Counted from the stretch's first letter, positions 23,565 to 33,730 are shown. The stretch is DNA of 64,000 bases from Wenzhouxiangella marina (GCF_001187785.1 NZ_CP012154.1:124001-188000); one strand, 5' to 3'. Numbers and translations are program-made. The notes: generated from the sequence alone by a model not told the origin.

Positions 23565-26459
23565 ATGGCGAAGGCATCGATCAAGGGTATCCAGTCAGCG
23601 CAGGATCTGGTCCGGGTGGCCGGGCTGGTCGCGATCGCCCTCGGCGTCTTCGGCATCGTCGTCGGAGCGCTGCTGCTCTATGGCAGCATGCAAGGCCAGC
23701 TGGCGACGGAACAGGCCAGCCGCGCGGCCTCGGACCGGGCGCGTCATGTGGCCGACGGTCTGGCCGAGATTCAGGCCACGCTGCGGGATCCGCAGGTGCT
23801 CGATCTCGCCCGCGAAGCGCTGAACGCGGACGATGGTCGAAGCGAGCGCCTGGATCAGGCGGTTCGCGCCCGTGGTGTTCAGAACCTCATCGATCTGAGG
23901 GTCTTCCCGAGCGCGGTGGAGGAAATCCCGCTGGGTGAATACCCTGAGCCGGATTTCAGCGTGATCGAGATGCTCATCGAAGCGCGTCGCTCCGGTCGAG
24001 CCACCGTGCAGGTCCACTACGCGGGGACCAGCAACGAGAATCTCGCCTTTGCACAGGCGATCGAGCAGGGCAACCCGGCCAGCGGCATCATGTTCATGCG
24101 CGTCCCGGTCAGCATGGCCACCAGCCGTCTTCAGGCCGCTGCGGAGCTCGATTCGATCGCGCTGATCCAGGGCAGCGGCGATCAAGCGGCCGTGTTGAAG
24201 GCGATCGGTCAGGCCCCCGAGCAGGTGCAGTTGACACCTGTAGAAGGTTCCCGTCTGAGCCTGCGCTGGTCGCGTCGAACGATCGTCGGCCCGCTGAGCA
24301 ATCGAGCGGCCATCATCCTGGGTGCCAGCGGCATCATCCTGCTGATGTCGGGCCTGCTCGTCCGCCGCCGTTTCGGTGCCCTGCAGGTCAAGGTCGGCAG
24401 CGGTCAGAAGGGCGCAAAGGCCCGGCCCGAGGGGGACGGAAGTTCCTCGGCTCAGGATGGAGTCAAGCGCGACGCCGTTCCGCCGCCGAGAAGCGCTCCG
24501 CCGCCCCTGAGCTCGCCCCCGCTGCGCGCTACTTCCGCCCTCGATACAGCGGATGAAGACCTGCCCGACTGGTTGCTCGATTCCGACCAGCTGGACCAGA
24601 CCGAGAAGCTGTTCGGTGAGGAGGAGCCGCCCCCTGCCGAACTTCCGGACTTGCCGGATACGCTGGCCGTCGAAGCCGATGCCGAGCCCTCCGCCGAGCC
24701 AGGCCTGCGCTTCGACGATCAGATTGAGGAGGAAGGGCCGGCCGAGTCCGATTTCTTCGAGCAGGTCGAGGAGCACTCTCCAGAAGAAGACTACGACCTG
24801 TCCATGGGCGGGGAGCCGGAGGACTCGGCCACGCCGGAGCTCGACAGCGCAACGCCTGCAAACTCCGGTCTGGACTTCGAGTTCAGCGACCGTGGCTCGT
24901 CCGACGCGCAGGAAGAGGTTGCTCCGGAACCCCTGCCGGAGACCGAGGCCAGCGGACTTCAGGACGAAGTCGAGGAAGGGATCGAGGAAGAGATCGAAGC
25001 GGAGTTGACGGGCGACGAGGACGGCGAAAGCGCTGCAGCGCCTGAGCGGGAAGCGCTGGCGCCGGCCGGAGCCGATCAGGCCGAACCGGTGGTCGATCCC
25101 GGTCTTTTCCACCCGAACGGCATTCTCGGGGTGGTGGACGAGCAGCTCGATGCGCGTAGCGCCACCTTGATCGGTGAAGCGATCGGCGCGGAAGCCCGTG
25201 CACGGGGACTCGAGCGCATCGTCGTCGGACGCGACGGCCGGATGCAGGGTGTGGTGCTGCTTTCCGCGCTCAGCCAGGGTCTGTGTTCCGCGGGCATCGA
25301 CGTGATCGACCTGGGCCCGGTGCCGATCCCGGTCCTCGATTTCGGCGCCAGCGAACTGAGCGACGGAAGTGGCGTCATGGTCACCGGCTCGCACCATGCT
25401 TCCGACATCAATGGTTTTCGCATCCGGTTGAACAACGAGATCCTGCAGGGTCCGGCGATCCAGGACCTGTTCCGTCGAATCCAGGAGCAGGACCTCAGCC
25501 AGGGGCAGGGCGAGATCATCGAAGAGAGCCTGGTCGATCGCTACATCGAACGCATCGGCATCGACATCCAGCTCGAACGACCGCTGAAGGTCGTGGTCGA
25601 CTGCGGCAACGGGATTTCCGGCACCGTCGTGCCCGAGGCCTTTGCCGCCATCGGGGCGGATGTGATCCCGCTCTACGCCGATGTCGACGGCAGCTTCCCG
25701 AACCACCCGCCCAACCCCTCCGATCCCGACAATCTCGAAGACCTCAGGCTCTGCGTTCGCAATTTCCAGGCCGATGTCGGTCTGGCTTTCGATGGTGATG
25801 GCGACTGCCTGGCCATGGTGTCGAGCGATGGAGAGGTCGTGCGAACCGATCAGCTGCTGATGCTCCTCGCCCGAGATGTGCTGGACAAGAACGCCGGGAC
25901 AAGCGTGATCGTCGACGCGGCCTGTTCGAACAAGTTGCAGAAGCTCATTCGCGATGCCGGTGGCCACGTGGTCATGGCCCGCTGCGACGAGGTGTTCGTC
26001 GATGAGAAGATGCGCCAGGAATCGGCCTTGCTGGGTGGCGCCTTCCGGGGCCAGATCATGCTCGCCGACCGCTGGTACGGCTTCGGTGATGCGATCTACG
26101 CCGGTGCCCGTCTGCTCGAGCTGTTGGCTGCTGACACGCGGACGGTCGCCGAGATCCTGGCCGAGCTGCCGGAAGTGCATGCCACTCCGGAGATTCGCCT
26201 TTCCCTGGAAGGCGATCAGGCCGAGGAGCTCGTCACCGCTTTGATCGCCGAGGGCGACTTCGGTGACGGTGAGATGCTGACCACCGACGGCCTGCGCGTC
26301 GACTACGCGGACGGTTGGGGTCTGGTCCGTGCCTCGCACGACGGGCCGGATCTGGTGCTTCGCTTCGAGGGCGACGATGCCAAGGCCCTCAACCACATTC
26401 GCAGCGAGTTCAAGAAGCAGATCAAGGCACGTAATCCGGCCATCCAGCTGCTGTTCTGA
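23565..26459 (+). CDS. Membrane-anchored phosphohexomutase-like protein with eroded active site (algC locus)
   Basis: A 964-residue fusion. Residues about 20-42 and 245-265 are transmembrane helices around a periplasmic segment of about 200 residues; an acidic, Pro/Glu-rich linker runs to about 500; a complete phosphoglucomutase/phosphomannomutase fold follows. Position after coaBC-dut is that of algC in Pseudomonas. The catalytic serine (S609 in TGSHHASD), the following histidine and the metal aspartates (DGDGD, 743-747) are kept. Substrate residues known from P. aeruginosa AlgC are changed: R20 to Leu (GILGVV), K118 to Arg619, R247 to Cys748, H308 to Glu, the GEMSGH loop to GAFRGQ (825-830), and N424-T425 to His925-Asp926. 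It may be a pseudoenzyme. A TTG at 23559 is an alternative start. Confidence 0.85.
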   Translation: MAKASIKGIQSAQDLVRVAGLVAIALGVFGIVVGALLLYGSMQGQLATEQASRAASDRARHVADGLAEIQATLRDPQVLDLAREALNADDGRSERLDQAVRARGVQNLIDLRVFPSAVEEIPLGEYPEPDFSVIEMLIEARRSGRATVQVHYAGTSNENLAFAQAIEQGNPASGIMFMRVPVSMATSRLQAAAELDSIALIQGSGDQAAVLKAIGQAPEQVQLTPVEGSRLSLRWSRRTIVGPLSNRAAIILGASGIILLMSGLLVRRRFGALQVKVGSGQKGAKARPEGDGSSSAQDGVKRDAVPPPRSAPPPLSSPPLRATSALDTADEDLPDWLLDSDQLDQTEKLFGEEEPPPAELPDLPDTLAVEADAEPSAEPGLRFDDQIEEEGPAESDFFEQVEEHSPEEDYDLSMGGEPEDSATPELDSATPANSGLDFEFSDRGSSDAQEEVAPEPLPETEASGLQDEVEEGIEEEIEAELTGDEDGESAAAPEREALAPAGADQAEPVVDPGLFHPNGILGVVDEQLDARSATLIGEAIGAEARARGLERIVVGRDGRMQGVVLLSALSQGLCSAGIDVIDLGPVPIPVLDFGASELSDGSGVMVTGSHHASDINGFRIRLNNEILQGPAIQDLFRRIQEQDLSQGQGEIIEESLVDRYIERIGIDIQLERPLKVVVDCGNGISGTVVPEAFAAIGADVIPLYADVDGSFPNHPPNPSDPDNLEDLRLCVRNFQADVGLAFDGDGDCLAMVSSDGEVVRTDQLLMLLARDVLDKNAGTSVIVDAACSNKLQKLIRDAGGHVVMARCDEVFVDEKMRQESALLGGAFRGQIMLADRWYGFGDAIYAGARLLELLAADTRTVAEILAELPEVHATPEIRLSLEGDQAEELVTALIAEGDFGDGEMLTTDGLRVDYADGWGLVRASHDGPDLVLRFEGDDAKALNHIRSEFKKQIKARNPAIQLLF

Positions 26460-26478
26460 TCGCCGTCGGGACGAGACG

Positions 26479-27024
26479 GTGACCATCCTGATCTTCAACA
26501 AGCCCTTTCGGGTGCTCAGCCAGTTCACGGATGCCGAGGGTCGAGCCACCCTGGCCGACTACATCGATATGCCCGGGGTCTATGCTGCCGGTCGCCTCGA
26601 CTACGACAGCGAGGGTCTGATGGTGCTGACCGATGACGGCCGTCTCAAGGCCCGTCTGACCGATCCGAATTCCGGAACGCCCAAGACCTATCTGGTCCAG
26701 GTCGAGGGTCGGCCCGAGGTGCGCGCGCTGCAGCAGCTCGAGCGCGGTGTCATGCTGAAGGATGGCCGAACGCGACCGGCCAGGGTTCGTCTGCTGGCAA
26801 CCGCCCCGGGTTGGCTCTGGAAGCGTCGTCCTGCGGTGGCGCCGCGGCCCGGCAAGCCGACCGGGTGGATCGAACTCACCATCACCGAAGGCCGCAATCG
26901 CCAGGTCCGCCGGATGACGGCAGCCGTCGGGCTGCCCACGCTCCGGTTGATTCGGATCGGAATCGGATCTGCCACCCTGGACGGGCTCGAGCCCGGGCAG
27001 TGGCGGCGGCAGGACCGCCTCTGA
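26479..27024 (+). CDS. rluE: 23S rRNA pseudouridine synthase, RsuA/RluE type
   Basis: A 181-residue small pseudouridine synthase without an S4 domain. The catalytic aspartate is in GRLDYDSEGLMVLTDDG, the conserved PKTYLVQVEG and the C-terminal ITEGRNRQVRRMTAAVGLPTLRLIRIGIG follow RluE (the E. coli enzyme modifies U2457). It starts at GTG 26479, 19 bp after the preceding gene; no ATG is available near the homologous start. The exact target uridine is inferred from the family only. Confidence 0.86.
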   Translation: MTILIFNKPFRVLSQFTDAEGRATLADYIDMPGVYAAGRLDYDSEGLMVLTDDGRLKARLTDPNSGTPKTYLVQVEGRPEVRALQQLERGVMLKDGRTRPARVRLLATAPGWLWKRRPAVAPRPGKPTGWIELTITEGRNRQVRRMTAAVGLPTLRLIRIGIGSATLDGLEPGQWRRQDRL

Positions 27025-27069
27025 TCGAAATTTGTCCGACCGGCCCGCTGCGACGGGCATGAGCCGGGT

Positions 27070-28449
27070 TCAGTAGGCGTATTCGTCGAACAGGTGTCGC
27101 AGGTCGCCCTGCCAGCGGCCTTCGAAGGCCTCCAGCTTCACCTCCGCCGGTGTCGTGCCTCGCTCGACGATTTCCTCGAGGTCGTTGAGGAAGCCGGCCT
27201 CATGATCTCCAGCTCCGTTGAAACGCTGGCGCCGCGCCAGGCCCTGACGAGCCAGAGCGAGCAGTTCTCGGGCGATGTCACGGACACTGCGGCCGCGAAT
27301 TTCCGCCTTCAGGCCATGGCGAGCGACGTCTTCGCGCAGCGACTGCCGGTCCTCCAGGCTCCAGTCCTGGCACAGATCCAGGCAGGCCTGCAGATTGGCC
27401 GAGTCGTACAGCAGTCCGACCCAGAACGCCGGCAGTGCACAGAGACGACGCCAGGGGCCACCGTCGGCCCCGCGCATTTCCAGGAAGCGCTTCAGCCGCA
27501 CTTCGGGAAACGCCGTGGTCAGGTGGTCTTCCCAGTCCGCCAGGGTCGGGCGCTGGCCTTCGAGTCCCGGCAATCGCCCGGCCAGAAAATCCCGGAAGGA
27601 GCGGCCGGCCACATCGATGTAACGGCCTTCGCGCCGCACGAAATACATCGGCACATCGAGCATCCAGTCCACGTAGCGCTCGAAGCCCATGGACTCCTCG
27701 AACACCCAGGGCAGCATGCCGGTGCGATCCGGATCGGTGTCGGTCCAGACCTGGCTGCGATAGCTCAGGAAGCCGCTGGCCTTGCCTTCGACGAAGGGGG
27801 AGTTGGCGAACAGGGCGGTGGCGATCGGCTGCAGTGCCAGCGAGGCGCGGAACTTGGCGACCATGTCCGCTTCGCTGGCGAAGTCGAGGTTGACCTGCAC
27901 CGTGCAGGTGCGTTTCATCATGTCCAGGCCGAGGCTGCCGACCTTGGGCATGTACTGGCGCATGATCACGTAGCGCGCCTTGGGCATCCATTCGATGTCC
28001 TCGCGTCGCGCCGTCGGATGAAAGCCCATGCCGAGAAAACCGATGCCAAGGGGTTCGGCCACCGCCCGGACTTCCGCCAGGTGGGTGTTCACCTCGTTGC
28101 AGGTCTGGTGGAGGTTGTCGAGCAGGCCGCCGGACAGCTCCAGCTGGCCACCGGGTTCGAGGGTGATCGAACAGCCATCCGCCTTGCTCAGGGCGATGGG
28201 GTAGCCGTCCTCCTTGATGACGTTCCACTCGAACTGCTCGGCGAGTCCCTCGAGCACGGCCCGCACGCCCGCGTAGGGAAGCGGGGCCAGGCTGTCGGTC
28301 AGGAAGCCGAACTTTTCATGCTCGGTGCCGATTCGCCAGTCGCGCTCGGGTTTGCAGCCGGATTCGAGCCAGCTGGCCAGCTCACGAGGGTCGCTCAGGG
28401 TTTGATCCGCAGTCACTGGCGTGGCGTCCTGACTAGAATGGAGGTCCAA
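27070..28449 (-). CDS. gshA: Glutamate-cysteine ligase (plant/proteobacterial type)
   Basis: A 459-residue enzyme of the GCS2 family that joins glutamate and cysteine, the first step of glutathione synthesis. Clear stretches are [50 protein letters not shown] and [28 protein letters not shown]. It is the type found in plants and many proteobacteria, not the E. coli GshA family. Start: TTG at 28449, preceded by AAGGTGAT, which matches the anti-Shine-Dalgarno complement well; no ATG exists near the N-terminus. It is divergent from the oligopeptide-binding gene with only 26 bp between starts, so the two promoters must overlap. Confidence 0.92.
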   Translation of the reverse strand: MDLHSSQDATPVTADQTLSDPRELASWLESGCKPERDWRIGTEHEKFGFLTDSLAPLPYAGVRAVLEGLAEQFEWNVIKEDGYPIALSKADGCSITLEPGGQLELSGGLLDNLHQTCNEVNTHLAEVRAVAEPLGIGFLGMGFHPTARREDIEWMPKARYVIMRQYMPKVGSLGLDMMKRTCTVQVNLDFASEADMVAKFRASLALQPIATALFANSPFVEGKASGFLSYRSQVWTDTDPDRTGMLPWVFEESMGFERYVDWMLDVPMYFVRREGRYIDVAGRSFRDFLAGRLPGLEGQRPTLADWEDHLTTAFPEVRLKRFLEMRGADGGPWRRLCALPAFWVGLLYDSANLQACLDLCQDWSLEDRQSLREDVARHGLKAEIRGRSVRDIARELLALARQGLARRQRFNGAGDHEAGFLNDLEEIVERGTTPAEVKLEAFEGRWQGDLRHLFDEYAY

Positions 28450-28475
28450 TTATCACCTTTGGGCCGTAGCGCTGC

Positions 28476-30056
28476 ATGTCAATTCGATTCCAGGCCTTGT
28501 TCCGGTGGTTTGCGGGTCCACCGATTCGGCTGCGGCTGCTGGCCTGCCTGTTCGCCGTCGCGGCGCTGCTGCCGAGTGCGAGCGTGATGGCGGACACCCT
28601 GCATCGGGGAGTGGGGCCCGAGCCGGATTCCCTCGATCTGCACCGCGCCCAGTCCCTGTCCGCCATCAACGTCCTGCGCGATCTGCACGAGGGCCTGATC
28701 AGCTACAGCGCCGATGGCCAACTGATTCCGGCCCTGGCCGAGCGCTGGGAAGTCAGCGCCGATGGCCTGGCCTGGACCTTCTGGCTGCGCGAGGAGGCCC
28801 GCTGGTCCGATGGTCAACCACTGACGGCCGGCGATCTGCTGGCCGGCTGGCGCCGGCTGCTGGACCCGGCCACGGCCTCGCCCCAGGCGGCCTGGCTCGA
28901 TCGCGTCGTCGGGGCCGAGGCCATCCGGCGCGGACAGGCTGGCCCAGAGGCGCTGGGCGTCGAGATCCTCTCACCGCATCAGCTGCGCATCCGGCTGCTT
29001 CGCCCGACGCCCTGGTTTGCGGAGCTGCTGACCCATCCGGCGACCTATCCCTGGCCCGGCGAGAATTCGCTTCGCTACAGCGGCCCCTTCCTGCTCGAGG
29101 AGCACGTTCCGGGGGCGCATCTGCATCTGGTTCGCAACCCGGCCTGGCGGGAGGCCGATCGCGTCCGGCTACAAGCGGTTCGCTGGCACGTGATCGAAGA
29201 GCCGAACGTCGAATTGAACCGCTACCGGGCCGGCGGCCTCCACATCACCGAGACCATCCCGCCCGGTCGTCTGGATTGGTTGCGGAGCCAGGTCGGCGAG
29301 GAACTTCGCATCGCGCCCTACCTCGGCAGCTTCTTCCTGGCCTTCAATGTCGGGCGCGAACCCTTTCGTGATCGGCCCGGTCTGCGTCGCGCCCTGAGTC
29401 TGGTCATCGACCGCGAATTGCTGGCCGAGCGCGTGCTGGGGGCGGGAGAGATTCCCGCCCACCGGCTGATTCCACCGGGGATGCCGGGCTGGCCGACGGC
29501 CGAGCTTCCATCGGTCGATCGCGAAGCCCGTCTGCAGGAGGCCCGCGCCCTTTACCGTGCCGCGGGCTACAGCGAAGCCCGTCCGCTCACCGTCGAGCTC
29601 CGCGTCAACACGTCGCTGGCGCATCGGCGCATGTCCGTGGCCGTGGCGGCCATGTGGCGGGAGCATCTGGGGGTCCGGACGCGCCAGATCAGCGAGGAGT
29701 GGAAGGTCTTCGTGGCCAATCGTCGCCACGGCCGCCTGACCGAGATCGTCCGTGGCGGATGGATTGCCGACTGGCGCGATCCGGCCAACTTCCTGCAGCT
29801 GTTCCTCAGCGACAGTCCGCTGAACTACAGCTTCTGGCGAGATCAGCGCTTCGACGAGCTGATGGGCCAGGCGGCCGAGGCGAGCGGCCCGAGCCGGATC
29901 GAGGCACTGGTCGCCGCCGAAGATCGCCTGCTCGATCAGCAGGTCATCGTGCCGCTGTACTACTATGTCTCGCGTCACCTGGTCAAACCCGATGTGCGAG
30001 GTTTCGAAGACAACCTGATGGACGTGCACCTGTCACGCTGGCTATGGCTGGATTGA
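28476..30056 (+). CDS. Oligopeptide ABC transporter substrate-binding protein
   Basis: A 526-residue OppA-family (SBP_bac_5) periplasmic binding protein with an N-terminal signal sequence (RLRLLACLFAVAALLPSASVMA). Family marks: GPEPDSLDLHRAQS, VLRDLHEGLISYSADGQLIPALAERWEVSADGLAWTFWLR, DLLAGWRRLLDP and LRRALSLVIDRELLAERVL. It is the first gene of an opp-type operon and overlaps the next binding-protein gene by 13 bp. The two proteins are tandem paralogues, so two peptide classes may feed one permease. Confidence 0.9.
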   Translation: MSIRFQALFRWFAGPPIRLRLLACLFAVAALLPSASVMADTLHRGVGPEPDSLDLHRAQSLSAINVLRDLHEGLISYSADGQLIPALAERWEVSADGLAWTFWLREEARWSDGQPLTAGDLLAGWRRLLDPATASPQAAWLDRVVGAEAIRRGQAGPEALGVEILSPHQLRIRLLRPTPWFAELLTHPATYPWPGENSLRYSGPFLLEEHVPGAHLHLVRNPAWREADRVRLQAVRWHVIEEPNVELNRYRAGGLHITETIPPGRLDWLRSQVGEELRIAPYLGSFFLAFNVGREPFRDRPGLRRALSLVIDRELLAERVLGAGEIPAHRLIPPGMPGWPTAELPSVDREARLQEARALYRAAGYSEARPLTVELRVNTSLAHRRMSVAVAAMWREHLGVRTRQISEEWKVFVANRRHGRLTEIVRGGWIADWRDPANFLQLFLSDSPLNYSFWRDQRFDELMGQAAEASGPSRIEALVAAEDRLLDQQVIVPLYYYVSRHLVKPDVRGFEDNLMDVHLSRWLWLD

Positions 30057-31789
30057 TCCGACGCTCGATCGGCCTCTTGCCCGTGCTGCTGCTGGCGGCC
30101 TGCGGTGGCGAGTCGGATGGCGAGGCTGGCGTCACGAGGGCACCGATCCTGCCGCAGCCGGTCGAGTTCGTGGCCGACGCCGAGGGTCGCCCGCCCCCCG
30201 AGGCCCTGGCCGAGACGCAGGTCATCCATCGGGGCAATGGCGAGGAGCCCCAGACCCTGGACCCCCATCTGGCCGAAGGCGTGCCCTCGTCCACCATCCT
30301 GCGCGATCTGTTCGAGGGCCTGACCACCACCGCACCGGACGGACGCGTGATCCCGGGCACGGCCGAACACTGGGACATCAGTCGCGACGGGCGTGTCTAC
30401 ACATTCTACCTCGACCCGCAAGCGCGCTGGAGCAACGGCGAACCGCTGACCGCCGAGGACTTCGTCTGGTCCTGGCGGCGCGTCGTCGATCCCGCCACCG
30501 GCGCCAGCTACAGCCGGATGCTGGCCCCGGTGGAGAATGCCGAGGCCATCCTGGCCGGCGAGCTCGAGCCCGACGCCCTGGGCGTGAGCGCGCTCAGCGA
30601 GACGACCTTTCAGGTCACCCTGGCCTCACCGACACCCTACTTCCTCGGCCTGCTGACCCATCCCACGACCTTTCCCGTCCATCGACCGGCGCTGGAGGCG
30701 CACGGCAGCGCCCACGTGCGGCCCGGTCATCTGGTCTCCAACGGCGCCTATATGCTGGTCGACTGGCAGGTCCGATCGCGCATCGAACTGGCCCGCAACC
30801 CGCATTACCGCCAGGCCGATCAGGTCCTGATCGAACGCGTGTTCTACTACCCCTTCGAAGACGAGAACACCGAACTCAACCGCTTCCGGGCCGGTGACCT
30901 GCACTGGACCTACCAGGTGCCGAACAGCCAGTTCGGCTGGCTCGAGGAGAACATGGCCGAGGCGCTGATGGTGGCGCCCTGGTTCGGCAATTACTTCTTT
31001 ACCTACAACCTGCAGCGTCCCCCGTTTCAGGACAATCTGGCACTGCGTCAGGCGCTGAGCCTGGCGGTGGATCGCGAGATCCTGACCGAGCGGGTGACCC
31101 GTTTCGGCGAGATTCCGACCTTCCAGCTCGTGCCTCCGGGTCTGCCGGACTACGAGCCCGTCGTTCCGGAGGTGGCCGAGTGGACTCAGGCCGAACGCGA
31201 GGCGGAAGCTCGGCGACTCTACGCCGAGGCGGGCTATTCCGAGGACGAGCCCCTGGAGGTGGAGCTGCGCTACAACAGTTCGGAAAACCACCGCCGCCTC
31301 GCCGTCGCCGTCTCGGCGATGTGGAAGCAGGTGCTGGGCGTGCGCACCCGCTTGATCAACGAGGAGTTCAGGGTCTTTCTTCAGAATCGGGCCCAGCGCC
31401 GGGTCACGGAGGTGTTTCGCGCCGGCTGGATCGGTGACTACCAGGACGCCTTCACCTTTCTCGAACTGTTCCATTCCGAGCACGGCCGCAACGATGCCGG
31501 CTATGCCAACCCCACCTACGATCGCCTGCTCGAGCAGGTCTCGGCGGAGCGAATCCCGGCGCTGCGGCGCAACCTGATGCGCGAGGCCGAACGCATGCTG
31601 CTGGCCGACCAGGTCATCCTGCCGGTCTACATCTACGTCTCCAAACGCCTCGTCGACCCGCGACTCCAGGGCTGGCAGGAAAATGTCATGGATCAGCACC
31701 TGACCCGACACATGTACCTGCTGCGAGAACGGACTGATGAAGTGGTCGAGCCTGTGGTCGAGTCAGGTTCGGAAGCGGGCTCGCCGTGA
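30044..31789 (+). CDS. Oligopeptide ABC transporter substrate-binding lipoprotein
   Basis: A 581-residue paralogue of the preceding binding protein, here a lipoprotein (MAGLIRRSIGLLPVLLLAACGG, lipobox LAAC). It keeps the OppA-type marks QTLDPHLAEGVPSSTILRDLFEGL, WSNGEPLTAEDFVWSWRRVVDPATGASYS and LRQALSLAVDREILTERV. I start at the ATG at 30044, inside the end of the previous gene; the frame is open further upstream but without a signal peptide there. The acidic C-terminal tail is unusual for the family. It precedes the permease genes on the same strand. Confidence 0.9.
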   Translation: MAGLIRRSIGLLPVLLLAACGGESDGEAGVTRAPILPQPVEFVADAEGRPPPEALAETQVIHRGNGEEPQTLDPHLAEGVPSSTILRDLFEGLTTTAPDGRVIPGTAEHWDISRDGRVYTFYLDPQARWSNGEPLTAEDFVWSWRRVVDPATGASYSRMLAPVENAEAILAGELEPDALGVSALSETTFQVTLASPTPYFLGLLTHPTTFPVHRPALEAHGSAHVRPGHLVSNGAYMLVDWQVRSRIELARNPHYRQADQVLIERVFYYPFEDENTELNRFRAGDLHWTYQVPNSQFGWLEENMAEALMVAPWFGNYFFTYNLQRPPFQDNLALRQALSLAVDREILTERVTRFGEIPTFQLVPPGLPDYEPVVPEVAEWTQAEREAEARRLYAEAGYSEDEPLEVELRYNSSENHRRLAVAVSAMWKQVLGVRTRLINEEFRVFLQNRAQRRVTEVFRAGWIGDYQDAFTFLELFHSEHGRNDAGYANPTYDRLLEQVSAERIPALRRNLMREAERMLLADQVILPVYIYVSKRLVDPRLQGWQENVMDQHLTRHMYLLRERTDEVVEPVVESGSEAGSP

Positions 31790-31867
31790 TTCAGCGCCGA
31801 TCGAGTGACGGAGACCGCTGCGACGGTCCATGCCCGAATCCATCGCTGTCGGCGCTACACTGAGACC

Positions 31868-32800
31868 ATGCTCGGCTACTCCCTCAAACGCCTGGCCTCG
31901 GCCATCCCGACCCTGTTTTTCCTGATCACGGTCGCCTTCTTCCTGATCCGGATCGCGCCGGGCGGGCCCTTCGATTCGGAACGGGCGTTGCCAGCCGAGA
32001 TCGAGGCCAATCTCGCCGCCAAGTACCACCTCGACGAGCCCCTGGTGGTGCAGTACGCGCGCTACCTCTGGCAGATCGCACGCTTCGACCTGGGTCCGTC
32101 CTTCCATTACCTCGACTGGACGATCAACGATCTGATCGCTCAAGGCGCACCCGTGTCCTTCACCCTCGGTCTGCTGGCGCTGATCCTGGCCCTGCTGATC
32201 GGCGTGCCCATCGGCGCCTGGGCGGCGCTGCGACAGAATCGGCCGACCGACTACGCGGTGATGTCGACGGCCATGATCGGCATCTCCGTGCCCAACTTCG
32301 TCATGGCGCCGCTGCTGATCCTGCTCTTCGCCATCACCCTGGGCTGGCTGCCGGCCGGCGGCTGGGCCTTCGAGCCTTCGCGCATGGTCCTGCCCGTGAT
32401 CACCCTGGCCCTGCCGATGATCGCCTACATCGCGCGCATCACCCGAGGCTCGATGATCGAGGTTCTGCATTCCAGCTTCATCCGCACGGCGCGGGCCAAG
32501 GGCATGCCCGAGCGCGACGTGCTGATCCACCATGCGCTCAAACCCGCCCTGCTGCCGGTCATTTCCTATCTCGGTCCGGCCGCGGCTGCCATCCTGACCG
32601 GCTCGGTGGTGGTCGAGCGGATCTTCACCATCCCGGGTATCGGCTCCTACTTCGTGCAGGGTGCGCTCAATCGTGACTACACCCTGGTCATGGGGGTCGT
32701 CATCCTGTACGGCGTGTTGATCATCGCCTTCAATTTCCTGGTCGATCTGCTCTATGCCTGGCTCGACCCTCGCATCCGCTACGACGAGGGCAGCGCATGA
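31868..32800 (+). CDS. oppB: Oligopeptide ABC transporter permease OppB
   Basis: A 310-residue inner-membrane permease of the OppB/DppB family: MLGYSLKRLASAIPTLFFLITVAFFLIRIAPGGPF at the start, about six transmembrane helices, and the EAA-loop stretch FIRTARAKGMPERDVLIHHALKPALLPVI that contacts the ATPase. The ATG at 31868 gives normal family length. oppC overlaps its stop (ATGA). Confidence 0.94.
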   Translation: MLGYSLKRLASAIPTLFFLITVAFFLIRIAPGGPFDSERALPAEIEANLAAKYHLDEPLVVQYARYLWQIARFDLGPSFHYLDWTINDLIAQGAPVSFTLGLLALILALLIGVPIGAWAALRQNRPTDYAVMSTAMIGISVPNFVMAPLLILLFAITLGWLPAGGWAFEPSRMVLPVITLALPMIAYIARITRGSMIEVLHSSFIRTARAKGMPERDVLIHHALKPALLPVISYLGPAAAAILTGSVVVERIFTIPGIGSYFVQGALNRDYTLVMGVVILYGVLIIAFNFLVDLLYAWLDPRIRYDEGSA

Positions 32801-33702
32801 ACGAACTGACGCGGGACGCCTTCGATCAGGCCCTGGACCGGCGCGATATCCAGGGCCGTTCCCTCTACGTCGATGCCTGGCATCGTCTGCTGAAGAACAA
32901 GGCGGCCGTCGCTGGCCTGATCGTGTTGGCCCTGATGGCCTTGCTGGTGATCTTCGGTCCCATGCTCAGCGATTGGGATCACGAGATTCCGGATTGGGAT
33001 CACTATTCGACCCCGCCCTCCCTGGAGACCGGGCATGTCTTCGGCACCGATGCCCTGGGGCGGGATCTGTACGTGCGCACCCTCATCGGAGGACGGATCT
33101 CCCTGCTCGTCGGCATCGTCGCCACCCTGGTCTCGCTGGTGATCGGCATCACCTACGGTGCCGTGGCCGGCTATTTCGGCGGGCGGGTGGACAACATCAT
33201 GATGCGCTTCGTCGATGGCATCTATGCGATGCCGTTCATGTTCTTCGTCATCCTGCTGATGGTCATCTTCGGTCGCAACATCTTCCTGATCTTCGTCGCC
33301 ATCGGCGCGATCAACTGGCTGGACATGGCGCGCATCGTTCGCGGCCAGACCCTCAGCCTCAAGACCAAGGACTTCGTCGAGGCCGCCCGCGCCTGCGGGG
33401 CCACGGAGTGGCAGATCATCCGCCGCCACATCATTCCCAACCTGCTCGGCGTGGTCATCGTCTACGTCACCCTGACCATTCCGCAGGTGATCCTGGTGGA
33501 GAGCTTCCTGAGCTTCCTGGGGCTGGGCGTGCAGGAGCCGCTGACCTCATGGGGCGCCCTGGTCAACGAGGGAGCCCAGGAGCTCGAGACTGCGCCCTGG
33601 TCGCTGCTGATTCCCGCCAGCTTCCTGGCCGTGACCCTGTTCGCGTTCAACTTCCTCGGCGACGGGCTGCGTGATGCCCTCGACCCGAAGGATCGCTCCT
33701 GA
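32797..33702 (+). CDS. oppC: Oligopeptide ABC transporter permease OppC
   Basis: A 301-residue OppC/DppC permease with an N-terminal cytoplasmic part, the conserved HVFGTDALGRDLYVRTLIGGRISLLVGI entry and the EAA loop DFVEAARACGATEWQIIRRHIIPNLLGVVIVY. It pairs with OppB to form the channel. It is followed 28 bp later by a cation-efflux gene rather than directly by oppD. Confidence 0.95.
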   Translation: MNELTRDAFDQALDRRDIQGRSLYVDAWHRLLKNKAAVAGLIVLALMALLVIFGPMLSDWDHEIPDWDHYSTPPSLETGHVFGTDALGRDLYVRTLIGGRISLLVGIVATLVSLVIGITYGAVAGYFGGRVDNIMMRFVDGIYAMPFMFFVILLMVIFGRNIFLIFVAIGAINWLDMARIVRGQTLSLKTKDFVEAARACGATEWQIIRRHIIPNLLGVVIVYVTLTIPQVILVESFLSFLGLGVQEPLTSWGALVNEGAQELETAPWSLLIPASFLAVTLFAFNFLGDGLRDALDPKDRS

Positions 33703-33730
33703 TCGCCGGCGGAATTCGTACCGCAGTCCC

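Noticed and set aside
23595-26549. 984-codon open frame antisense to the phosphohexomutase-like gene
   Set aside because: Composition-driven antisense frame; the plus strand shows clear domains and conserved motifs.
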